Below, piece after piece: positions 43,600-50,519 of a DNA stretch of 64,000 bases. The notes beneath the pieces were generated by a model. The model saw only the letters and a program-made list of their open reading frames with translations. It was not told the origin of the DNA and searched no databases. The position numbers and the translations under genes were made by a program. Position 1 is the stretch's first letter. The number at the start of each line of letters is the position of its first letter. This DNA comes from Nostoc sp. TCL26-01 (GTDB lineage: Bacteria; Cyanobacteriota; Cyanobacteriia; Cyanobacteriales; Nostocaceae). The stretch is taken from contig NZ_CP040297.1 in the NCBI RefSeq assembly GCF_013393945.1, forward strand, positions 248,001-312,000. The letters run 5' to 3'.

Positions 43600-43959
43600 A
43601 TGCAGATTACTCAAAGTCTCCATACAGCCATTCTCGTCACCGACCTAGAACGCTCCGAAAATTTCTACACTCAAGTGTTGGGACTATCTAAAATCGGCCG
43701 TTCACTGAAATATCCTGGTGCATGGTATCAAATCGGTAATTACCAAATTCACCTGATAGTTGCATCTGATGTTCCTACCGACAACCCCAACGAAAAATGG
43801 GGACGTAACCCCCATATCGCCTTTTCTGTAGTTGACTTGGAAATAGCTAAACAAGAATTACTTGATCAAAATTATCCCATTCAACCCAGCGCTTCCGGTC
43901 GCCCAGCAATTTTCCTGCAAGACCCTGATGGGAATATTATTGAATTAAGTCAGGAGTAA
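43600..43959 (+). CDS. VOC family (glyoxalase-like) protein
   Basis: A 119-residue vicinal-oxygen-chelate protein: SLHTAILVTDLERSENFYTQ with VLGL, WYQIGNYQIHLIVA, NPHIAFSVVDLEIAKQEL and FLQDPDGNIIELSQ. Metal ligands His, His and Glu are in the usual places (LHTAI, QIHLI, IIELS). Possibly in an operon with the GNAT gene. Confidence 0.92.
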   Translation: MQITQSLHTAILVTDLERSENFYTQVLGLSKIGRSLKYPGAWYQIGNYQIHLIVASDVPTDNPNEKWGRNPHIAFSVVDLEIAKQELLDQNYPIQPSASGRPAIFLQDPDGNIIELSQE

Positions 43960-44107
43960 TGAGTTGCTCCAACCAAGATCACCAAAAGTTGCCAAGAACC
44001 AAGCTATGATCTACAATTTGGTCATCCAGGGGATAAAAGCACATTAATCTCCTGTTTTGTTTCGGTTCCGATATCAAGAATTTAGGCTGATTGATGTGAG
44101 TACCATT

Positions 44108-44662
44108 CTATTGAACAGCAGTAGTTGCACCAACCGCCATTACTTGAGACCATTCACTGACGCGGTTGTTGTCTAAGACGGCTCGCACTCGATAACCAAG
44201 CTGAATTTTGTGCATTAACAAGATTAATTCACGGTTGAGTAATCCTTGTGATTTTTGGTTTTCATTAGATGCGGCTTGTATACGAAAACAGCGATCGCTT
44301 TGACGCTTCAACTTTGGAGATTTCCCTTCCATCAGTACCGTTTGCAGTTCGTATTCTTTAGCTTCAGGATATGGTTCCCAGCAAAGTTGCCAGTAAGTTG
44401 ACCAGCGAATTAAGTCTGATGGTAATTCCTCGACCTCATCCGACAATGTAGAAACAAGTCTGGTAACTGGAGGTTGTACCACCTGAAGCTGATTGGAGCT
44501 GATGTCAGTATTTACAGAGTCTATATATTCAGGTTGCCCAACCTTCTGTACGGCTAAAGATGAACTGTCATCAACACTTAGTAACAATCCGAATATCAAA
44601 GTGAACAGCAGAATCAATCGTAGGCATTGTAATTGCACTAACGACAAGATTTTCAGATTCAT
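44108..44662 (-). CDS. Unknown exported protein with possible Fn3-like fold
   Basis: A 184-residue protein with an N-terminal hydrophobic segment (about 13-30, QCLRLILLFTLIFGLLLSV), probably a signal anchor. The C-terminal part (STYWQLCWEPYPEAKEYELQ, DRCFRIQAAS, YRVRAVLDNNRVSEWSQVM) has the W-x-P-Y...A-x-x-Y-x-L...Y-R-V-R-A-V...S-E-W-S pattern of fibronectin type III-like modules. Function unknown. Confidence 0.75.
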   Translation of the reverse strand: MNLKILSLVQLQCLRLILLFTLIFGLLLSVDDSSSLAVQKVGQPEYIDSVNTDISSNQLQVVQPPVTRLVSTLSDEVEELPSDLIRWSTYWQLCWEPYPEAKEYELQTVLMEGKSPKLKRQSDRCFRIQAASNENQKSQGLLNRELILLMHKIQLGYRVRAVLDNNRVSEWSQVMAVGATTAVQ

Positions 44663-44720
44663 AATTATGCAAAATTGATTTGCTTAGACCAAATTGGAAT
44701 AGATAGAATTGTTTCAGAGG

Positions 44721-44873
44721 TCTATAGGACTGATATTTGATTTTTGTTGGCGTAGCCTGTGCTTACACAAAAAAGTCACTACACCTCTAATTTCCTTCTT
44801 TTCTGTCATCTGTTACCTGTCGCCTGTTACCTACCTAAACAAGCCTGTTCAGCAATCAAATATGAGTCCTATA
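44721..44873. mobile_element. Inverted-repeat element, TATAGGACT...TTTGATTTT family, copy B
   Basis: Left end TATAGGACTGATATTTGATT and right end ATCAAATATGAGTCCTATA are inverted. The sequence after the left end (TTTTTGTTGGCGTAGCCTG) also occurs, inverted, at about 20565-20600. No coding capacity. Confidence 0.75.
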
Positions 44874-44913
44874 GAACTGCCTGATAGAAAAGATTTTTCA
44901 TCTAAAATGGGTA

Positions 44914-46194
44914 TTACCACTCCACAGATGAAATTAGGCTGCCGTTGTCGGCATAGATTACCCTAGAACCGACATGGGTTCTGGGAGCTAATGTAGAATT
45001 GAAGACTGCGCTTCTTTGTCCAACTGCTGATCTGTTGCCAATAACTGAACGGAATATAACAGAGTTTGGTGCTAACCCAACGGCATCGCCTATGCTAGTC
45101 TCAGCACCATTAGCAACACCATTGACAACCTGCCTACCTCCATGAACTAGAGCGCGAGGCCCATAACCAATACCATTACCAAGAGTCAAGCTAGTTGTTT
45201 CTAAAGCATGGAATACAACATCGTTTGCCATCCCAGCAATTTGCCCAACATTAAAAGGTTCACCCTCATCAGCACGTAGCGAAATTCTATTAGCTAGTTT
45301 GTTGCCAAGTGTTGCTAAAGAATCTTGTAAAACGATATTGCCGATAATGCGGTTACGAAAGTTTGGATCACGAGTTGGACTTCCACCTATCTGCGGTAAA
45401 CCTCCAGAATTAAAAAAGGTGACTGGAGCGTAATTTATTCCTTTTACGTTTGACAAGTCTGCTCTAGCTAATTCTGTGTAACCTTTAGCAAATGCTTCAT
45501 TAACTTCAATGATGCCTTCCATTAATGCAACGTCAGCTTGTGTTAGATTAGCTACTTTCCCCAAGCTACCGCTAGTAGCTTGTAGGTTAGTTGTGATGTT
45601 TTTACCAGGTAGGACAACTTTACCAGCAGGTAAGGTAACACCAGGGCCAACCCGCGCCAGAAAGTTGACTACCGTGTTTCTTTCTACAATTGCACCGTCT
45701 ATTTCACAGTTGAAGGCAAGAAATGTCTCTGGAATAGTGTTGCTGAACTGAGTATAGGTAACTGGGTCAGTAAAAGGCCCGGTGAAACCTTGAGTACCTA
45801 TTTTGGCTGCACCTTTGATCGTGGCCATATGTGCCATAATCACACGCGGGCCAATCTCCACTCCCGTTCCCGAAGCTGTGATTTTTACTTGGTCTTGGAC
45901 ATTAGAATCTGCATCGATCCTAATAGGAGCATTAGTAGCGTTTAACTCGGCAAATGGGGCAACAAAGACTTTTTCACCCAAGATAATATTTGTGGGATTG
46001 GTGATTATCGCAGTTGGATCAAGAAAACTTGCTGATTCTGAAAGTACTGTACTTGGGCATATAGGTAGATTATTTGCCGTTGGGTTACACGTTCCTCCAG
46101 AGGCAAGGGCGGATTGTATATGTATCTGTGTACTGATGGCAAACGCTAAGATAATTGCAGTTAAAGCACTAGAAATTGTGCGAGCTAGGAACAT
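44914..46194 (-). CDS. Exported left-handed beta-helix (gamma-carbonic-anhydrase-like) protein
   Basis: A 426-residue secreted protein. The signal peptide is about 1-32 (ISSALTAIILAFAISTQI, cleavage near ALASGG). Hexapeptide-type repeats form two helix blocks: residues 60-200 (ANIILGEKV-like turns, VEIGPRVIMAHMATIKGAAK followed by IGTQG) and the C-terminal 340-420 (TSIGDAVGLAPNSVIFRSVI, GNRSAVGQRSAVFN, APRTHVGSRVIY). The layout resembles gamma-class carbonic anhydrases, but it is exported and a full His triad is not evident. It may be structural or bind carbohydrates. Confidence 0.75.
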   Translation of the reverse strand: MFLARTISSALTAIILAFAISTQIHIQSALASGGTCNPTANNLPICPSTVLSESASFLDPTAIITNPTNIILGEKVFVAPFAELNATNAPIRIDADSNVQDQVKITASGTGVEIGPRVIMAHMATIKGAAKIGTQGFTGPFTDPVTYTQFSNTIPETFLAFNCEIDGAIVERNTVVNFLARVGPGVTLPAGKVVLPGKNITTNLQATSGSLGKVANLTQADVALMEGIIEVNEAFAKGYTELARADLSNVKGINYAPVTFFNSGGLPQIGGSPTRDPNFRNRIIGNIVLQDSLATLGNKLANRISLRADEGEPFNVGQIAGMANDVVFHALETTSLTLGNGIGYGPRALVHGGRQVVNGVANGAETSIGDAVGLAPNSVIFRSVIGNRSAVGQRSAVFNSTLAPRTHVGSRVIYADNGSLISSVEW

Positions 46195-46372
46195 AGAAAA
46201 AGACTCCTGACAGGCTATAAAATATTTGGCTATGGGAAAATCTGCGTTAACGATAGTTAAGCGATGTCTGGCGACAAGGCGCAGAGAGTCTACACAGGTG
46301 GAGAAATTCCGACTAAACTACACTGCAAAAGCCGCTATTTAAGCTATTTCTATTTGGATACGAGACAAAGAA

Positions 46373-46600
46373 TTAACCACCCCAAAAACCTGCCAAGTTG
46401 TAGACTATTTGCAGGATAGATGATAGTAAGAAGCCTAAAAGTGGAACTGAAATTGTCGTTGTTGCACCAGCAACTGCATCATTATAGACAGTTTCCCAAG
46501 CATCTGGCCCGCTAGTAGATTGCCCATAGACTTTTGTACCCACAGCCAAAGTTAAGCCAAGCACAGATAAACCCAATAGTATTGTGCGACGTTTCAACAT
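46373..46600 (-). CDS. Small exported/membrane protein, unknown
   Basis: A 75-residue protein from ATG 46600: MLKRRTILLGLSVLGLTLAV is a signal or first helix, a short polar loop follows, and then a C-terminal helix PLLGFLLSSILQIVYNLAGF. The open frame extends 22 codons upstream, but the signal-like start argues for 46600. It is near the beta-helix protein gene on the same strand; a link is unproven. Confidence 0.65.
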   Translation of the reverse strand: MLKRRTILLGLSVLGLTLAVGTKVYGQSTSGPDAWETVYNDAVAGATTTISVPLLGFLLSSILQIVYNLAGFWGG

Positions 46601-46716
46601 TATTCCTTGATACCTAATAGATTGGTAAGTTTTTTTAGCAGGGTAAACCGACAAGTTTAGAACCACTAAGCTTCAACTTACGAGTTTACCTAATCTAATC
46701 ATTGCCAAATCTGAGT

Positions 46717-46840
46717 TAACTTAATATCTTGCACCAGGCGACTGAAGTCGCACGCCACTTGCTACAAGTGGGGTTTCCCGACTTAAAGCTACTGGCGTGT
46801 AAATTGTATTCACCGCAGTTTGGTGCAAGATATAAGTTAA
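46717..46840. mobile_element. Miniature inverted-repeat element (TTAACTTAATATCTTGCACCA ends)
   Basis: Left end TAACTTAATATCTTGCACCA (46717-46736) and right end TGGTGCAAGATATAAGTTAA (46821-46840) are inverted with one base difference. Inside are a small hairpin GCGACTGAAGTCGC and a longer inner pair CACGCCACT/CTACTGGCGTG. 124 bases, non-coding. The rest of the 46601-47188 gap shows no gene. Confidence 0.75.
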
Positions 46841-47315
46841 TGAGGTTTTGATTGCTGCAACTAGCAACTAACTGTTTATTGTATTATTACTTGATGCTTT
46901 TTACTAGAACTTTTGATATTGATAAAAATTATGGTAATTATACAAATATAATTAAATTTCTATTTTAAAATTTTGCAATTAAAGGGTTGTCAAAAAAATA
47001 TCTATCTTCAGAGGTAAGCTTTTTTAATTAATAAGTGATTTACCAGTTTCATTAGCAACTAAAAACGCTGTTATAGCTCAGGCTTATATCTACAAAACTG
47101 GAAATAAATTGCTTACGCGGATATATTCACTATCAAAAAGCTTAATTGTGATGCTCTATTTCGTAAGCATCAATCTCGCACAACCACTATGAGAAAAGGC
47201 AAAATTTTGGGAAAGTGTGACAAGCTTGTTACTGGGTATAAACCTAAAATTTGCCCAAAATGTTTGAATCAAGATGAATTTGATACTCTACCTAAAAGCA
47301 TAATTGTTCGAGAGA

Positions 47316-48608
47316 ATGAAAATCATTGCCTATATTTATACTGATCCTTTACTAGATGCTTCCCCTGGAGAGATTAATTGGGAGTGGGATGTAGAACGGG
47401 TGTATGAAGATTTGGGCAAGCGATCGCAATTAGTAAAATTATTGACAGATTGCCAAACTGAACCGCCGGATTATTTGATTATGCGTCATTTGTCCGAATT
47501 GGGTGATAATGTTGAAGAAGTGAGCGATCGCCTCAATCAACTAGAAGCAATGGGTGTAAGAGTCATTGCTACAGAACAAGCTTACAACTCAGGCACAGAT
47601 CATTTGCGTGCAGACTTACTGAAATTGTTACAAGAAATTCAACTTCAGCAACGTAGTAACCGCATTCGTCAAGGACACGCTCGTAATCGTCTGGATGCTG
47701 CACCACCTCCAGGTAAAGCACCCTATGGCTATCGTCGAGGTAAAGAAAAATATATCATTGATCGCACTACTGCCCCAGTAGTTAAGGATTTTTTTGAACA
47801 CTTTTTACTGTATGGTTCTTTGCGGGGTTCCGTGCGTTACTTAGGGAAAAAATACGGGAAGAAAATTTCTGTGACTACGGGTAAACGTTGGCTAACTAAT
47901 CCTGTTTACCGGGGTGATACGGCTTATCACAATGGGGAAATTATCTCTGATACCCATATTGCCGTCATTTCTAGAGATGAAGCAGCTCAAATTGATAGAC
48001 TCTTACGCCGTAATAGTCGCTTACCCTCCCGAACAGCCAGCGCACCTCGTTCTCTAGCTGGTTTAGTTGTCTGTCAGCAGTGTCAGTCACACATGACAGT
48101 TACTCGCGTCACTCAACGCCATCAAGATCAAGAGTACTTATACTTACGTCCAATTAACTGCCCTCAACACCCCAAATGTCGAGCTATTGCTTACCAGGAA
48201 ATTTTAGAGAGGACAATTGCCAAGGTTTGCTGTGACTTACCCTTAGCAGTCGCAGGAATCAATTTTCCCCAGTTAAATACTGTTAAAAATAGTTTAAAGG
48301 AAGCGATCGCCACTCAACAAGAGATACTGCAAAAGTTACCTAACTTAGTGGAAACTGGTATTTTAGACCCAGAGACGGCTAAATTAAGAGCCTATAAACT
48401 CCATACAGAAATTTCCGCACTCCAAGCAAAATTAGCCACCCTCCCACCAGTCAACTTACTTTCTGTTGCTCAAGCAGTTTCCATTCCTCAATTCTGGTTA
48501 GACTTATCAGAAGCCGAGCGTAGATTCTACTTCCGCGAATTTATCAGCCAAATTGCCATCATCCGCCAAAATCAAGATTGGGATTTGCAAGTAATCTTTA
48601 TTTTTTAG
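47316..48608 (+). CDS. Serine-recombinase family protein with degenerate catalytic domain
   Basis: A 430-residue protein laid out like a large serine recombinase: resolvase-like domain (1-125), recombinase domain (about 130-240, RQGHARNRLDAAPPPGKAPY followed by GYRRG), zinc-ribbon region (SLAGLVVCQQCQSHMTV ... INCPQHPKC), and a coiled coil (about 335-380). Where active enzymes have Y-x-R-V-S near residue 10, this has YIYTDPLL; where D-R-L-x-R is expected it has HLSELGDN. The catalytic Ser and Arg are therefore absent. ATG 47316 is chosen (TTG 47304 also in frame). No phage or element genes surround it. Confidence 0.82.
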   Translation: MKIIAYIYTDPLLDASPGEINWEWDVERVYEDLGKRSQLVKLLTDCQTEPPDYLIMRHLSELGDNVEEVSDRLNQLEAMGVRVIATEQAYNSGTDHLRADLLKLLQEIQLQQRSNRIRQGHARNRLDAAPPPGKAPYGYRRGKEKYIIDRTTAPVVKDFFEHFLLYGSLRGSVRYLGKKYGKKISVTTGKRWLTNPVYRGDTAYHNGEIISDTHIAVISRDEAAQIDRLLRRNSRLPSRTASAPRSLAGLVVCQQCQSHMTVTRVTQRHQDQEYLYLRPINCPQHPKCRAIAYQEILERTIAKVCCDLPLAVAGINFPQLNTVKNSLKEAIATQQEILQKLPNLVETGILDPETAKLRAYKLHTEISALQAKLATLPPVNLLSVAQAVSIPQFWLDLSEAERRFYFREFISQIAIIRQNQDWDLQVIFIF

Positions 48609-48651
48609 CCAACACTCCCTTTGTGTCTCCGTGACTCTGTGGTTAGATAAA

Positions 48652-49788
48652 CTATCTTTTCCCACCATCGGGATTTTGACGATATAACCACATAATCAAG
48701 CCTGTAATCAACAGCAACAACGGAGTTAAACCGACAAAGACGTAGAGAATACGAGTTGGTAAACCGCCAAAAGTACCGAAGTGAACCGAACCAAACTGAT
48801 TCAAGATTGCTTCTGCACGAGATGGTTTGACTCCATTTTGCAACTGAATCACTTTACCTGTAAATTGATCGAGATAGATTCTGGTATTGCCGTATTTACT
48901 GGTTTCCTGAGACTGCTTTTTAGCAACGAGAAATGGAGATTCCGGTTTGTTAGCAAAGAAAATATAGGTAGTTTTAGCATTGGGAACTACTGCATTAGCT
49001 CGTTGTATCAGTTCGGTAATAGGTAACGGTGACTGACCAGGAATCAATTGAGAAATAGGATCAGCAGGCTTGTTTGTCAGAGTTATGGCATAGATACCTG
49101 CTGTGACTTGAGCTTGAGGGACATTCCAAGCGAACCCTGTAAAGCCAATCAAGACAAGAAAAGTACCTGTCACAATCCCTGCCACTTTATGCAGATCAAA
49201 ATTGCGCCTTTTGATATGTGCATTCCATTTGATTTTGAAGCCTGTGGCCAGTTTGCGCCAACCAGGCCATAATACTATTCCTGTCAGATTGATAATTACT
49301 GTCAACAGAGCGACAACACCCATGATCAGTGTACCTGTGTCGCCTGCGAGGAGTTTGTAGTGTAGCCCGTAAATCATCCCAATCCAACTAGTTTCCCACT
49401 GGCGATCGCCTATAATTTTTCCCGTGTAAGGATTGACAAACACTTGTAAATAGTGATTTGCTGCATCTAACAGCGATACTACATAAGGCTTGTCAAGACG
49501 ATCAGGGAAACGAAGGCTACTCAGAGTTAAGCCTTTGCTGGCATAGGCAGCTTTGACAGTTTCAGCGATCGCCATAGGAGACAACAACTCTCCAGTCGGC
49601 ACAACCAGGCCAAATTGTGCTGCTAGAACTGCACCATCGATTTCGTGCCAGAACACCAGGATACTTCCCGTGACACCTGCAATACACAAGAGAATACCAG
49701 CGATTAAGCCTAGCCAGCGATGAGTATGGAAGGCGATCGCTCTAAGTTTGGGATAGGTTAACCCAGTTGGGATATGATTGGTAGTCAT
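48652..49788 (-). CDS. PepSY-associated membrane protein (PiuB-like)
   Basis: A 378-residue inner-membrane protein with four main helices (about 25-48, 145-170, 205-228, 345-368) and periplasmic PepSY domains. The N-terminus is FHTHRWLGLIAGILLCIAGV followed by TGSILVFWHEID; the next helix pair has WIGMIYGLHYKLLAGDTGTL, then NFDLHKVAGIVTGTFLVLIG. The His-rich helix starts resemble PiuB/iron-uptake reductase-like proteins, which often sit near TonB-dependent siderophore receptors. One is encoded 0.7 kb upstream on the same strand. Confidence 0.88.
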   Translation of the reverse strand: MTTNHIPTGLTYPKLRAIAFHTHRWLGLIAGILLCIAGVTGSILVFWHEIDGAVLAAQFGLVVPTGELLSPMAIAETVKAAYASKGLTLSSLRFPDRLDKPYVVSLLDAANHYLQVFVNPYTGKIIGDRQWETSWIGMIYGLHYKLLAGDTGTLIMGVVALLTVIINLTGIVLWPGWRKLATGFKIKWNAHIKRRNFDLHKVAGIVTGTFLVLIGFTGFAWNVPQAQVTAGIYAITLTNKPADPISQLIPGQSPLPITELIQRANAVVPNAKTTYIFFANKPESPFLVAKKQSQETSKYGNTRIYLDQFTGKVIQLQNGVKPSRAEAILNQFGSVHFGTFGGLPTRILYVFVGLTPLLLLITGLIMWLYRQNPDGGKR

Positions 49789-49970
49789 CAGAACTTAAGT
49801 TGGGGATAAATCTGCTTAACTTTGACAGAAAATTCTGTTCCGTCTTTGAGATTCAGGGTAGAGGCGCTTTAAAACAGTATCGATTTGGCGATCGCTTGTT
49901 TTTGATTTTCTACAGTAGGCGGGTATGCGATCGCCTAAAATTAAGGTGTAATTTAATCTGAGCTAAAACT

Positions 49971-50135
49971 ATGCAAGTCTCTTTAGCCGAAGCTGCTGCT
50001 AACTTGAGTGATTTAGTTGAAGCTGCTATCAATGGTGAAGAAGTAATTTTGCTCAATGGCGATCGCCCTGCCATTAAACTCACACCTATACAATCGATCA
50101 AGGTTGTGAGATTCCCAATGAGCTTCGAGTTGTAA
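49971..50135 (+). CDS. Short Phd/YefM-type antitoxin
   Basis: A 54-residue protein: MQVSLAEAAANLSDLVEAAI, NGEEVILLNGDRPAIKLTPI. This is the DNA-binding N-terminal half of Phd/YefM antitoxins. Its C-terminus (QSIKVVRFPMSFEL) is short and shifts out of a second open frame that continues to 50242, suggesting a truncated antitoxin running into toxin-like debris. No complete partner toxin is present. Confidence 0.8.
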   Translation: MQVSLAEAAANLSDLVEAAINGEEVILLNGDRPAIKLTPIQSIKVVRFPMSFEL

Positions 50136-50242
50136 ATGATTACGGCAACCATTGGCTATGGGAGCCAAACTATTCCATGCCGCTAGTTGATTATCAGAGG
50201 GCATTAAAGTCAGTTGGTGAGCAATTTTATAAAGTAAGTTGA
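50078..50242 (+). pseudogene. Toxin-like C-terminal fragment
   Basis: An open frame of 54 codons without a start, overlapping the Phd antitoxin in another frame: TYTIDQGCEIPNELRVVNDY, GNHWLWEPNYSMPLVDYQRA, LKSVGEQFYKVS. It reads like the end of a real protein and is directly followed (11 bases) by a small gene with a good start. It may be the tail of a Tse2-like or other small toxin; not verified. Confidence 0.45.
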
Positions 50243-50253
50243 GGGAAATCATC

Positions 50254-50460
50254 ATGAACTTATCTCCAAAGGCGATGCGGTTTATGGTAGAAGCTTTAGA
50301 GTTTCGGATTGCAGCGTATCAGAACCAATTGGATACTGAAATGGGGGAAGGAATCTCTGATGATCAGATATCAGATTTGACGAACGATCTGCTGTTTTTA
50401 GAGTCTTTGTTGCAGGAATTGCAAAAAGCATTGGATGTACCTGTAGCTAAGGTTTTTTGA
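50254..50460 (+). CDS. Small helical protein, possible toxin partner
   Basis: A 68-residue protein from ATG 50254, with GAGGG 9 bases upstream: MNLSPKAMRFMVEALEFRIA, AYQNQLDTEMGEGISDDQIS, DLTNDLLFLESLLQELQKAL. Two amphipathic helices; no catalytic motif. It immediately follows a toxin-like fragment, so it may be the surviving partner of a broken pair. An in-frame TTG at 50239 is a weaker start. Confidence 0.7.
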   Translation: MNLSPKAMRFMVEALEFRIAAYQNQLDTEMGEGISDDQISDLTNDLLFLESLLQELQKALDVPVAKVF

Positions 50461-50519
50461 TCGCGCTTGTAATAGTGCATTTTCTCTCTACTCAGTTCAA
50501 ATCATTTGCAATTGATCAA

